DNA of 64,000 bases from Paratinospora sagittata. Taxonomy: Eukaryota > Streptophyta > Magnoliopsida > Ranunculales > Menispermaceae. The DNA lies in contig CM069590.1 in the NCBI GenBank assembly GCA_035771175.1, positions 61,605,997 to 61,669,996 on the forward strand. The letters are read 5' to 3'. The notes beneath the pieces were generated by a model. That model did no database searches, had not been told where the DNA came from, and was given only the letters and a program-made list of their open reading frames with translations. Made by a program: the position numbers and the translations under genes. Shown here in pieces: positions 17,881-30,495 of the stretch. How positions within the stretch are numbered: position 1 is the stretch's first letter; each line of letters opens with the position of its first letter.

Positions 17881-20703
17881 CTAGTTCTCAACCTTTGGGC
17901 CATCCCCGACACTACTGGATGAACTATCCTGTACACCTCGAGAAGAAGAACACCTGCTTGAACAGCTCCCCTCTCTTACACTGCTTCCCTTCTTCTGCAA
18001 CTGCTTGTTTTTCTTTTCTCCAGCCGATATCTCCTGCAATGGTGACGTGAACAATTAATACCTTACCTCAGTACACAAAGTCAGATTCAACTTCAGTACT
18101 CCGGACTCTCTTCCAACTTTTGTCTCAATTCTAAATTTGTTGGCTAAACTCACCTCATCAGCTGTAGATCCAGGAGTCTTAAGTTCCAAATCTGTCGCTA
18201 CATCATTGGAATCATCCTTTCTCTCACCATTGCTACTCCTCTGAGGATCAGTTGATTTGCTTTTGGCATCTTTGCTAGAGGAATGGGACTTACTACTTGC
18301 CTGCATATGCGGGGATACATATTGGGTAGACCGTTGTTCCATCTGAGTGGGAGGGGATGAGTATGGTACAAAAGTTGAACAGGGATTGGGAATGACCCCG
18401 GGATTCTGATTTCCAAAGAAGGGGTATGGCTGCAGAGATGGATGCATGGCAATAGGGCCAGCAGGAACTGGAACCTGCATTGGAAATGGATAGGAAGGTG
18501 GGGCCATAACAACTGCAGGATCCATAGTCCATGGGAACATAACCCTAAGTCTCTGATGATACTGAACATTGAGGTTGTCAATATCTGATTTTAGCGAGGC
18601 CTTCTCCTCCCTGAGTTCATTCTTCTCTTGTGTCAGCTGTTCAAGATGGAAAAAAAAGACATTGTAATCAAATGGATTCCTAAACTTGAAAAATTTTCAT
18701 GAAAGAAACATTACCTCTCGGGATTCTTCTGAGAGTGTTGCATATTCTGCTTTCAGTCTGTTGACTTGAGCCGCCAAATCCTTCAACATTTGGATTGTGT
18801 CAGACAGTATGGTCGCCTTGTCATTCTTTGGCCTATCAGGGTCTGCAATTTGAATGTTGTTACCTAGTTACTTTTGTTCAAAATTTAGGTCATGAATCTA
18901 CTACTTCTCTACAGTGTATAACATGGAGTAAGAGAAAAAGAAAGGATTCAGATCTCACAAGTCGAATCACATTCTGTAAGTTGCATAAGCATACAAGCAC
19001 CTAAGGATAGGACGAGCTATTATCCAAAGATTTCACACAGTAATTCCGAGTAAAAAACTAACAAGATTAAATAATAGTGATGCTGTGTCCTAGTTTTGCA
19101 CAATGACTGCAAGTCAAGAAAACACATTAAAAGCAAAATTCATCACGGTCGCTTTCCTCATCTTTGATGCACAAGCATCAACCATCAAATTAGGATAATT
19201 AAGCTAATAAAAAGTACCATTCTAATTAAAGACATCAAAACAGTCCAAAAGGAATATCTACCATCAGCTCAAGATATTGAAGAAAAAGTTTACAAACAGG
19301 ATCAGATAATGATTAAAGACAAAAGAAAAATGGAATAGATGGCACTGCTGGTAGGAGGCAAAGTAATGTAAAGGAACTTTCAGTCAGTAGCAAGGATAAT
19401 GAAGTGAGAACCAGAGAGATAAATATGAAATAAAAGAGGAAAAAGAAATTCTAGTGCAAAGAAGCCCATCTTCTTCAGAAACTTGTTTCTGTTTTTAGAT
19501 AATGCTACTGCCAAATAACCCGTGCAGGGTTATTTAAGAACAGATAACAATCAAGAGAAAGACAACCCATATTACCTAGTGCTTGTCCCAGCTCAAGAAA
19601 CTGCTCGTTTAATCGATCCCTCCTCAACTTCTCACGGTCTGCCTTCTGAACTTTTCTTGCAACAATGGGATTCTTAGCTTCCAATTCTGGCCTTTGGCTA
19701 TGAAAAAAATGAAAGAAAGAAAGAAATTTATGCCTCAGACAAAACAACAAAAAACTAGTGTACTTAATCTCCTATATAATTAGGACGTTGTCAGTTAATT
19801 AATCCATGATGAAAAAAATTCTATTATTGAAAAATATTGATCAGCTGTATCCAACATTCTCTTCAATCTCTAAATATTCCATAATTTAATCACCTAAAAT
19901 AGTTCTCTAGAGCTACTTTAGATTTATAGGCATTCCTATCCTAAGTGGCTACTGCTAGGTTTCCGACAACAATGGGAAGAATTCTCCAAATGCATTAATC
20001 TTAGAGCAAACTCCTCCCTCAAAACAATAATACAAAAAAAAAAAAAAAAAAGAATAAAAATGCTGTGAAGAATGGGTGAAAGAAATCTTTTCTAGTCCGA
20101 TTGTGCCTGGTGCAAATTTAGAAGTTCATTGAAGTCATAATTATAAACATATATACAAACTAAAAAAATAAAAAATGAGAGCAATTAACTGATTCAAACC
20201 CACATTTGCCAAAAACTAAATGTTATTCCTCTGAATTCGAGAAAAACAGAGCTATCAATCATCTCCGAAGCAATTCCCGTCAATTGCAAGCACCAAGCTA
20301 TCATCCATCAAAGTTGCTCAAGCAATACTGAATTATACGGTTTCTCGTTCTCCTAAACTACCTTGAAACAAAACCTCAATTTAGCCCTAAGCATAATCTT
20401 CCGGAAAAGGCATTATACACCAGCAAAAACAACCAAAAATGAAAAAATAATTAAATGTAAAATTGAGAACAACTCTAAGAGAAAAAGGGAAACCCTAATG
20501 AAATCCGAGACAATTAAAACAGCAGAAGATTCAAAAACACGAGCTTAATAAACAAAGATGATCAACCTGGATTCAGGGTGCGAGGACTGCAACCGAGCGG
20601 GAGGAACAGAGAGATCAGGAGGACGCTGATGGTGATGATAATCCGAAACCGCTAAATCCGCTTGAACAGATTGACGAAAACCTTCGCTCTTCCACTGATC
20701 CAT
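17881..20703 (-). CDS. bHLH121: bHLH121/URI-type basic helix-loop-helix factor
   Basis: Nuclear transcription factor. Its Arabidopsis counterpart bHLH121 (URI) heads the iron-deficiency response together with the IVc bHLH proteins. Exons on the minus strand: 20703-20567, 19697-19576, 18842-18715, 18636-18154, 18033-17881; phases agree and give 340 residues. The basic helix is KADREKLRRDRLNE (64-77), the second helix follows DPDRPKNDKATILSD (87-101), and a long Leu-rich coiled coil runs to about 165. A Pro/Met-rich middle carries FGNQNPG, followed by DLELKTPGST near 278-287 and a Ser-rich tail. These blocks match the bHLH121 family closely. It lies head-to-head with the SSR-alpha gene. The length is near the family norm and no lesion was seen. 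Confidence 0.92.
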
Positions 20704-21198
20704 CTCCTCTGCTGCAACAACTCTAGGGTTTCCAAAATCTCGACGGAGATGAGAAGAAGATAATATTCACGTCACCTCCTCGTGCTGTCCACGAAGACAA
20801 TGCACTCTACCCCACCGGATTACTTCTCTAATCTCCACGTCATTCTTTCGCCATCGCCAGTCTCTCGATTACGTCCGTTCATCATCTTTCTCCAGCGTGG
20901 AGTGAACGGTCTTGATGTGTGGTTCAGATAAGAACTGTACTCTAATGATGTATTTAATCAGTATCTCTTGACTTTGCTGTCGTGCCCAAAGCAACGGGAC
21001 TACCGGATCATCTCTTGTTTTTGTAATAATCTTCAGTCATCACTCACCACGATTTTTCTCGGCTTCGGCGTCGTCGTCTCTGTTTGTTTCGTCGATTATT
21101 CGATTGGGAGCAAATAATCGCCGGGCGACTTGGGGAAAAAAAAAAAACGGTGAAAACCGACGGATTTTTCTCTGTTTCACATCTCGAGCTAAGCTTCC
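20704..21198. promoter_or_regulatory. Shared bidirectional intergenic region, bHLH121 / SSR-alpha
   Basis: Only 495 bases separate the two divergent start codons, so both 5' UTRs and promoters must fit here. The sequence is more GC-balanced than the distant spacers and contains ACGT cores (for example CCACGTCATT near 20840) but no obvious TATA box, as is common for housekeeping genes. Shared regulation is inferred from layout. Confidence 0.6.
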
Positions 21199-24100
21199 AT
21201 GGCGATTAGGGTTTTCTTCCTCGTTTTTCTTCTCCTCGCTTCGCCTTTCCTCCACGGTATACTTCTCCGTTTCTGATTACTATTTTTCAAAGATTAAATT
21301 TTAGATTTTGGTGAAATTTGTTTGCTTAGGCGTCTGGAGTGTTTTAATTTTCGGAATTTTATCTCTTGAAATGAAATTACGTCTCTTTGTGTTGAATGGT
21401 TTCGTATGGTTAGGTATTTGTTGGTGATTTGTGCGTGGATGATAGTGATGTATATGATTTTGATCTCTGGAACGTGAAATTCTGTGGACCTAGATGTAAA
21501 ACATGTAGCGACTTGTAGGGTTGTTCATCTTGAGATTTGTATATGATAAGGGTGCATATTCTTATTGTTATCCTATGATTTCGTTGATCAGTTGTTCGGT
21601 GTGAATCGAACTCGGAAGTGGAGGAGTCTGAAAGTAGTGAAGAAATTGGTGATCTTGGTATTGTTGGTGATGATGTTCAAGATTTTGGTGACGGGAGCTT
21701 TAGTCCTGCTCCGGGAATTGAGACAGTTTGTATTTTCCCAAAGAATGCCGGAAAGGGTAAGAAACTCGGCTGTTGAAAATTACCTCTTGTTTATTGTGAT
21801 TGATTCTAATGTCTTTTGTTTTGTAAAGTAACGTCCTTTGCTATCCTGCAGTTGTACCGGCAGGGGAAGAAACTGAAGTGCTGGTCGGAGTGAAAAATGA
21901 AGGTAATTTTTTTACCATTCAATACTTTTTTTTTTTATCTGGGTTTTAAATCTTTCTTTTACAAAATGCTTCACTAGTTGTATATTTGGATGGAAATTCA
22001 GGGGAAGGAAACTTGAATGTCATTGCTATTAAGGCCAGCCTTCATCTTCCCTTTGATCATGGCCTACTGGTCCAGAATCTCACAACACAGGTGATTTATG
22101 TTTGTCTTGCTTCATTTTGCACGAATCACCGATTCAACTAATTCCAACTTTGGCTTCATCTATAGGGAAGAAAAGAATAGAAACTTTCTTGAGTGGGTAT
22201 GTGTTATCCATGCTTGTCAAATGTTTTTGATGCATATAGTGGTTATTGAATGCTTGATGTCTCCTTCACGTGCAATTACGGACTTGGCTGCTGCTGATGG
22301 AAAGTGAATCATTTTCCTCTGCTGAAAATCTAAAGCTAAAATTTATCTATCTTTTTGGCAGCTGCAAGTTGCAGTTGTTTCTATTTGGTGAAGGGCGAAT
22401 ATAACATCTTTGAATAAATTTACTCATTTGCAATACTAGAAATAGAGAAATTGAATTTTGCAATGATTCTCTTTGTTATTGAATTAATTTGTTGTATGTG
22501 TTCTTATAATATTTAGTTTCTAATTATGCCTTTAGAAAGACAAGTAAAGACTAGTGAGGGGCGCAAACATTGAGAACACCCTAGGAACCCTGGAGTCTAC
22601 CTCTGTTGAAAGATAAAACACAGTAATAAAAGTTGAACTCGTTTGAGTGTTTTGGAGTGTTTCAATGATCCTAAGATTGTTAGGTGCATTTGTTGAGAAT
22701 CAAAAGAAGATTCACGGTGTAGACTATCATGGCTATGAGAGATTTGTAACTTTTTAACATAGCTTTGTCAATTTAGTGATGCTACTTGAGAAGAGAAAAA
22801 TAGAAAGAGGAGTAGGAGAAAATAGTCATAGAGAAAATTGGTGGCTACAACATGATAAAAATACTTGATAATTGATGTGGTTTGGCTCACACTAAACCCT
22901 TACAGACCAGGATTATTGGACACCCAAATTAAGTAATTTGTCTCACACTAAACTGAGGATATTGGAGTCTTAAGCATCTCTGATAATTAGAATCTTATTG
23001 GAATGCTAATACAAACAACTTAATCAGATGAAAACCAAAATAAATACAAACAACTTCATCAGTTGAAAACCAAAATAAATCCTCTATGTGCAATTTGCTC
23101 CAGCACCCATTATATAGGTGATTTGGAACTTCAGGTACAGCATCATGATCCCAATTGTTTAGTTAGAAAAGTAGTGTTCTTTCTCTATATTTCATATCCA
23201 AATATAACTCTGTATACACACAAAAATGATAGTGGGTAATCAACTTCGAGATATATATATATGCCAATTGATTTATCAAACACATTCAGGACCCGTGGTC
23301 AGTATCATATTACTTTCAAGCGGTTGCATACCGAGTACAACTGACAATTGAGAGAGAGACTAGTCCATAGGCTGAAGGAAGATGAGAAAAAAGAAGTGAC
23401 CCCTAGTAAGGCTATTAAAAAGTGGCTAGTGTGACTCTAGTCAGACCTGCACTAAGCTCCACTGATCTTCTTTTTTTTTTTTTTTTTTTTTTTTCTATAG
23501 ACCTGTGTTCTTTATTTAGCTTTGAATGCAGTAATGCTCTGTTTTTTCTGATTGATGAGTATTGGTACATTCCTTGGATTTTGATTGAAAGGCATCTAAA
23601 GACGAGTTAAATGATAAAAAAGAATTCATGTTCCTCAAGCTAGTTATATTTTATAAGGCATAGACATGGAATATGATATTAGATCCCTAAACCAAATTAG
23701 CAATGCTATTTTCAAAGAAAAAGGTTATTACCTATTGTCGCCAAGGCAGGTTGGGTAGGGAAGGTATGGATAGTGCAGGGTCTTAACTTCCGTAATATAG
23801 CATTTAACAATCAGGCTGAGAACAAGAAAATATTTATCTTTTCTTAACACTCTTTAGCATCATCACAGTCATTCTGTTTGTAGCAGGAAATGCTGATCTC
23901 TTCTTAACATGCATATTGCCTTTATTGAGTGCAGGAGTTCAATCATGCATCAGTACCAGTTTCAGCTCAAGCAACCTTCCCTTATAAATTCGCTGTTAAC
24001 AAATACCTTCAGGTACCAAATTTGCATGCCCATTATTATTTTTTTATAGTAGAAAGCCTCATGCATTGTTTTAGCTATTTACTCGGGTTTTAATTTCATT

Positions 24101-24766
24101 AGCATGTCTATTCTGATTCTACATTGAAAAGTATCTGAGTTTCTAGTCAAGGCCCAAAGATGTTTGTAGTTTGTAATTTTATCATCTAATTCTTTATTTC
24201 TATTGCAGCCTGGAGCATTTGATCTTGTGGGTACTATTATTTATGAGATAGATCAGCATCCCTACCAGAACACCTTTTATAATGGGTCCGTTGAAGTTGT
24301 TGAAGCTAACAGTTTCCTAACCGTCGAATCTGTATTCCTCTTCACCCTTGGGATTGCTCTGCTCGTCCTTTCTGGCTTGTGGGTACATGGTCAAATCCAG
24401 AAACTTTCCAAGGTAAATACATGATCTTCACCAGCTATTCTGCACTTCCCATAACTTTCCTTGTGTGGTATTTTCGTGCAATTTACAATATTAACATATT
24501 GTTTCCATTCATCTAGAAAACTAAGAGGCCGCAAAAGGTGGAAGTAGGTACTGCCACTAGGGATGCTTCAATGGATGAGTGGTTGCAGGTGAGTAGTGTT
24601 TGTGTCATGTTAACAATTGTTAACACTACCTTTTGATTCCTAAGCTGTTTGTTTACATTTTTACTGTAGCATCAACTAAATCTCAATAACGTCAATTCTG
24701 TTTTGCATTGAGCAGGGAACTGCATATGCACAATCATTGTCCAGTAAGTCGAAGAAGAAGAAGTAA
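21199..24766 (+). CDS. Translocon-associated protein subunit alpha (SSR-alpha)
   Basis: ER membrane subunit of the TRAP complex that works beside the Sec61 channel during import of secretory proteins. Exons: 21199-21256, 21592-21756, 21852-21902, 22002-22090, 23935-24012, 24209-24412, 24517-24588, 24716-24766; phases agree and give 255 residues. The hydrophobic signal peptide ends near residue 22. An acidic luminal stretch EVEESESSEE is followed by the family blocks DFGDGSFSPAPG and VCIFPKN. There are N-glycosylation sequons at Asn117 and Asn172, and VGTIIYEIDQHPYQ. One membrane segment (about 187-206) is followed by a basic cytosolic tail with TRDASMDEWLQGTA and a final KSKKKK. This matches plant TRAP alpha end to end. 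Intron 4 is long (1.84 kb) and holds nothing I could identify. The start has a good context (CCATGGC). Confidence 0.95.
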
Positions 24767-25697
24767 TCAGTTTTCTAAGTTCACAGCTTTCAGCAATCTA
24801 AAGGAGGAAGGTGCAACCTTGCTACACGAGATATATGCGGTTCTGGCTTTCAGAACAGCTCTTAACTTGAGGTAGTAAAGCAAATGGCGACATTGGGTGT
24901 GCCTTAAAACTTCTACTGCAGATACGCAAGTTTTTATTGGTTTTTGTTTTCTTTTCTTTTAGTGCATGTGGAGAGGAGTTTAGTTTTCAAAGCTAGGGAG
25001 GATTCAAATAAAATATACGTTCTATTTAAGTGGCTTTATGATTATCCTTCATTCCCATTCTGTTTGAACTCATTGTGCTTGTTTTTCTTCTCTTAGCTGC
25101 ACAGACTCAAGTTTTTAAGCCCATGGTAGGTGTCTTAATTTACAAGTTCTTCCAGCAGAATTTTGGTAGCTGCTGTTCTTTTTGTTAATTAAGCACAAAC
25201 ATATATATAAATTTGATTCCACCCAAATATCATTCATTTTAATAAGACTAGGGTTAATTTGGAACGTTTTGAATATTTTTAATGACATATAATAAATAAG
25301 CATGTAATTTACAGTTGTATTTGTCACACTCCAGCAGTAATTTGATGCATGCAACCTCCGTAACAAATTTTTTATCTTATCTTTATGTTTAATGGGTGAC
25401 GTACGTTATCAAAGTTCATTTTAGATCTAAACTCGACACCTTCCAGGCTCGAGTAGTGTGTAACAGCGACAGTGACAATACAAATCGCTTGAAGTGTAAT
25501 GTATTAATTGTGTTATCTTTTCACATAAACATTTTACTAGTTTATCTACATAAAACTCCATAAAACTTGTAATTCGACTCCAATTCGAGTGGGAGTACGC
25601 ATAGTAGGAATGTAGGGTATGGAAGGGCCTCTTCTTAAATAATAAATAGTATATGAATGAATGAATAAACCCTAGAAGACTTTCCAATTTCCACGAA
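24767..25697. other. SSR-alpha 3' UTR and spacer
   Basis: No gene supported. It carries the 3' UTR of SSR-alpha and then the probable promoter of the next gene. Confidence 0.5.
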
Positions 25698-25877
25698 GTG
25701 ACACGTGGCGAGAGCAGGAAGCGCAAAGATTTCCTAGTATATAACGAGAGAGCGAGGGAGCGAAGAAGCCACAGAACTTCTTCTTTCAACGGCAAGCTGA
25801 CTCTCTCTCTCTCTCTCATCCCTTCCGTTTCTTCTTCTTCTTCTTCTTCTTCTTATTCTCCAATTCTCAGAGAAGCC

Positions 25878-27449
25878 ATGGAAAGAAAATATATGAAGAA
25901 GCTAATAAGAAAGAACATCAGAAGCTTTCCTGTTCCCAACTTCAACTTCTCCATAGAAGATTTCGGTCCTTGTGAACTCGAAACTGCAGAAGCCCTTTGG
26001 CTGCTTTCAAACCAACCTCCGTCTTGTTGTCACAGCCTTCCATTCTCATGGGGTTCCAAGCGACGAAGGTCCGCCGTCGATTGCTTCCCATCTTCATCAT
26101 ATCCGCCTCCTCCTCCTTCTTCGCTCCGTGTCTGCCCACGTGTCCCTCCTCCTTCTTCTTCTTCTTTCCCACCTCCGTTTACTGGTTCTGGCCATGGTAA
26201 AGTCGAAAATCAAGTGATGGGTAACGGTAGAACTTCGAGCCCTACAAGCCCTTTTTCCCTTTCGCCCAGTGAAACAGAGGACAAGTTGAAGAATGGCCCC
26301 TTACCCTTCAAGAAGAACGATTTGTTGGTGAAGAAGAGCAAGATCAAGAAGCATAATGTAACGTGGTTTTTTAGGCATTTTCTTTATATTTCTTTTTAAT
26401 TTTTTTACCCTAATAATTAATCTTTTTATGTTTCTTTCTTTCTTTCTGGTGTTTGTAGAAGCTGGGTGAATTGAGGGCAACAGTGTCCAACTTATCCAAA
26501 CAACAAGAAGAGCTCAGAGAGGTGACTTTTTCTATTTCTTTTTTCTTTTTCTTTTTTTTTACCCCGTTTTAATATTTATGAATATTCACTTGTCTTTGCA
26601 CTCAGTTTTATTTTTTATACTATTTTTTTATTTTATTTTTTTATTTCTTTCTTGCACCCACCAATGATCTCTTTGTAATTCTTGCTTTTTGTTACCAGGC
26701 AGTGAACAAGGTCAGGAATTACTGTGAGGAGCAGAAGCGGTTGCTGGTAGATCTTCAAGAGTTCAAAGAAAATCAAATTAAGGTGTTTATTTTTCTTTTC
26801 TTTTCTTTTCTTTTTTAATTTAAATGTCTCCCAGGCCCAGCTGTCTTTCTTTGCTTCTTTCCTTATATTGCTTGATTGATTTTTTTGGGGGTAGTTTGTG
26901 TTTCTAATTCTGTTCTCAATTCCTACACAGTTACTACTTCAAACGAAGCGGGTCGATCCCAATTTAGAATCCAACAGATCAAATCAAAATCATCATATGG
27001 AACCCACCACAGTAGCCCCCACCCAACGCAATCCACAAGAAGAAGAAGAACAACAACAACAAGATGATGAAAAAAGGGTGGTACTACTACCCTTGATGAA
27101 CAGCCAATCTCAACCGTTCAACGATGATCGGACGGCGATGAAAGTGGAAGAATCTGTTTTGAGGTTTGAAGCGTTGGAAGAGAATTCTGAGTGCCCACTT
27201 GGCCAAAAGCTTCTTCCTCAAACAGGAGCTGAAGCAATTGTTTCGGGCATGGGGTGGAGACATCATAAGCCACTTGGTGTTGACCTGAATGTTACTCCAG
27301 AAGAAGCGTTTTTTTTCCAATCTTTTGATTTAATGAGCAATAATAAAGCAGTTGCTTGCGCAGAGGCGAGGAGAAGAAGATGTGAGATTAATAGGGGGAA
27401 GAAGGCCATGGCTGCAGCTTCTTCTTCTGTCAAGCCACGCTGCTACTGA
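25878..27449 (+). CDS. Coiled-coil protein with C-terminal DLN (EAR-like) motif, copy 1
   Basis: I do not recognise a named family. Exons: 25878-26357, 26459-26521, 26699-26782, 26931-27449, all junctions in phase 0, giving 381 residues. The start was chosen at GCCATGG (25878); an in-frame ATG at 25698 would add 60 Ser/Arg-rich residues that read like 5' UTR (CT and TTC repeats). Order: basic start MERKYMKKLIRKN; EDFGPCELETAEALWLL; a Pro/Ser-rich stretch; the Lys-rich KKSKIKKHN; exons 2-3 forming a charged, heptad-like coiled coil (about 161-209); a Gln/Glu-rich linker; NDDRTAM; LGVDLN at 324-329; then LMSNNKAV and an Arg-rich tail. DLN-type EAR motifs recruit TOPLESS co-repressors, so a nuclear repressor or adaptor role is inferred. 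Its tandem partner begins 3 kb downstream. Confidence 0.72.
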
Positions 27450-29692
27450 ATTTCTGAAACTGATTTGTCCATTTTTTTTGTTTTTATTTTTATTTTTTAT
27501 TTTTTCTGTTGATTCTTCTTCTGAATTAATGGAGGAGAACCGAAAGGATGTAAAAAAATTTGAAGTATGAAATATTCATTGTAACATTAACAATTTTTAT
27601 AATTCAATCATTTAATTTTGATTCAGTTTTTTTTCTTTTTTTTTAAGGATTTTTTATTCCGTTTTTTTGTTTTTTTATTTGGTGTCCCACGCAACAAAAA
27701 TTTTGGAATCTAAACAAACAATCATATCACGTTTTGGGAAATCTAGCCTCTCGGGGTGGTCCACGTGGCCAACATGTTGTGTGACATGTTGACCTCTAGG
27801 AGTTACCCTGGCCGTCGGATTGATTGACGTACATGGAGTAAAATGAGGTAGTTTGGTAGAAGAGGGACATATTTTAAGATCTGATTTGATTCTAAATTTG
27901 TCCAAAAATATGATCCGAAGATTTCAGATTTTATTTATAGGTTTTTAATTTTGCATTTAGACAATCTCTGCCTTAATATTTTGAGAATTGACAAGTTTAA
28001 TTTTATTTTAATTTTATTGCAAATACTAGTGCTGCTACTACAAGTTTTATTTTATTGGGGACACTGGAAAAGCTGAAGGGTTTCAAGATGACAGGAGGAG
28101 ACCCATTTACTGAAGAATTCTTCAAAATATTTAAATCGGTTGTGTGTGTGTTTTACATATCTTAATATGTATAATAAGTAATCTAATAAATATAAATGTT
28201 TAGTCTCATGTTTGTTACATATTTTTATAGTTAAAAGTAACATTTTTTTTGTACTTAATACCAAACTCTTAATAATATAAATGTAAACAATCTGGTCTAA
28301 TATAACTATTATTCCTAGATTTATCCCAAAACTTACAATATTTTTTATAATTAATTGTTCGGCAATATTAGATATACAATTAAATAGATTAATAAATAAT
28401 AATCCATTTACTACTTAAATTTTATCATATTTTTATCATTAATTATAGATTATCCAAATTACACTAGACTATATATATTTTCAAAGATCTGATTATTACC
28501 CTAAAATATTTTCCATATAACTTCCTACTACTTACATGTAAATAAGAGCACTTAATCTAAAAATTTTAAAAATAATAAGAAGAAGAAGAAGAAAGCTCTA
28601 GCTGACAACCCAATCTGAGCTCCCTCCATTTTCATTTTTATTTTCTCACTTTTTTTTTATTGAAAATTAACTTATTTTTCCCTTGATAAAAAATTAAAAT
28701 ATAACATAAATAAAATTAAAATAGAGGATAACAAAAAATATAATAGAAATAATTTGCTCATTCGAGGCTTTTTTATTCTTTTTACATAAATATAAAGTAA
28801 AATAAGATTTTAAAATCAGAAGAAGAAAAATCTCAAATCAACAAATATACTGTTTTTCTAAAAATGTAAGGAATAATATTTTTAAATAAAAAATTAAAAA
28901 AGCTTCAATTAGAAACTGTTTTACAATCTATTTTTATAAATTAAATGAATAAAACCATTGAGTTGACAAATATTTTTACCATATATTTAATTATTTAGCC
29001 TTTATTTTAGATTTTTAGAGTAAAACAGAGTAAATATTTTAAAGTTAAAATAATAAAAGAATTCAAATTAGACTCTCTTTTTTTAAAATTTAGATTTTCT
29101 TAAATTTAAATAGAATAAATGTTTTAAAATTAAAAGAATTGTCAATTGAAGGTTTTTTTATTTTTATTTAAAAATATTGAGTCTTTTTATTTAAAAATAA
29201 TAATAAAAGGTAAAAATATTTATTTTGTTAAAATAGTAAAAAGAATAATGTTTTATGTACGCCGTGTACTAACGTCATTTTTTAACACTGGTACCCAATT
29301 CTGTTAGATTTTTTGGGATGCGCAGCATCTCTAAATACACGCTTCCCTAAAATATCCAACAAAGATTGGATACCAACTTTAAAAAATGACATTGCCACCT
29401 AACTTATGTATAGTATTACTGTAATAAAAATATTTGTTAAGTCAAAGTTTTTTTCTTTTAATTTGAGAACTTCTTTCTAACAAAGTAGACTATTTTTATT
29501 TTTTATTTTTATTTTAATTTTCTTAAATTTAAAGAGATTAAATATTTTTAAAATTGAAAGAGTTGTCAATTGAAGCGTTTGAAACGGCAAAAATATTTGT
29601 TGAGTTGTATTTTTTTTTTGTTTTGAAAAATTATTTCTATTTTATTTAAGAAAATTTAAATAACGAGTAACAAATCAAAATACAAGAATAAA

Positions 29693-29723
<31 letters not shown>

Positions 29724-30404
29724 ATTTGAAAAAAGGTTTTAGGAAAAAAAGAAAATGAAAATGATGAAGCCGTCGCTGAGGTCCTGAGACTCAAATCTCC
29801 TCAAAATAGGTCTTCTTTTTAAGGGAACGATCAAATAGTTGCATGACGTGGCATGATACTATAAAGTGGCAGGATTGTAATTTTCAAACAACTATCAAGA
29901 AAGAAAAACATGGTTTTACGAGTGCTTTCCTTTGCACTCTATAAATCCGCTGTTACTGTATTAAAAAAAATATAAAATAAAATAAAATAACCATTCTCTG
30001 CTTTATATTAGAAAAAGTTTAGTTTATTTTTTTTCTTACTTTTTTTCTTTTTACTGTTTATTTTTCTCTTCTTTTTAGGTTTATATTTTTGGAATTGAAA
30101 TAATTTTTCTAGGAGACTAAGATTTTCTAAAGTTAAATTAATTTAATTTATTAAGATATTTGAATTATCAATAAATACATATTAAAGACAAAAAATTAAA
30201 AAAGATATAAAAAAAATTAAAAAAAAAAACAAAAGAAGAAGAAGAAGAAGAGTGGCCATTTTTTTTTAGAAAAAAAGTTAAATAAATATACATAATTGAT
30301 AATACGGATGGAGTGCCTTGAAGAATTTTTTAAAAAAAAGAACCCTGTGCGGGACCACAGACTGTAATCCTCAGACTTGGAGTGAAACACGGATTTAATT
30401 GGAC
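27450..30404. other. AT-rich spacer between the DLN paralogues
   Basis: No gene supported. Contains a MITE-like hairpin at 29274-29390, a (TA)n run near 29695-29716, and two diverged copies of a block near 29090-29155 and 29515-29580, each with TTTTCTTAAATTTAAA and later GTCAATTGAAG. Confidence 0.6.
29274..29390. repeat. 117-nt near-complete hairpin (MITE-like)
   Basis: The left arm 29274-29322 (GTCATTTTTTAA, CTGGTACCCAATT, TGTTAGATTTTTTGGGA) is complementary with few mismatches to 29341-29390 (reverse complement GTCATTTTTTAA, TTGGTATCCAATC, TGTTGGATATTTTAGGGA). The loop is about 18 bases. TTATGTA occurs on both sides (29253-29259 and 29404-29410) and could be a target duplication, although the ends between it and the arms match poorly. 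A small inverted-repeat transposon is the likeliest reading; a small-RNA hairpin is the alternative. Confidence 0.65.
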
Positions 30405-30413
30405 TATAAAAAG
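30405..30413 (+). promoter_or_regulatory. TATA box of DLN-protein copy 2
   Basis: TATAAAAAG lies 91 bases before the ATG at 30496. The pyrimidine-rich stretch starting about 25-30 bases downstream is a fitting transcription start. Confidence 0.6.
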
Positions 30414-30495
30414 GTCACCTCGTTAATATTTTCTTATCCTCCCCCCATTCTTTCTTCCTTCCTTCGTTCATGATCAAAAAACTCACTCATTAGCA

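Noticed and set aside
25698..25877. 60-residue N-terminal extension of DLN-protein copy 1
   Set aside because: In frame, but composed of CT and TTC repeats, and the later ATG has a much better context. Treated as 5' UTR.
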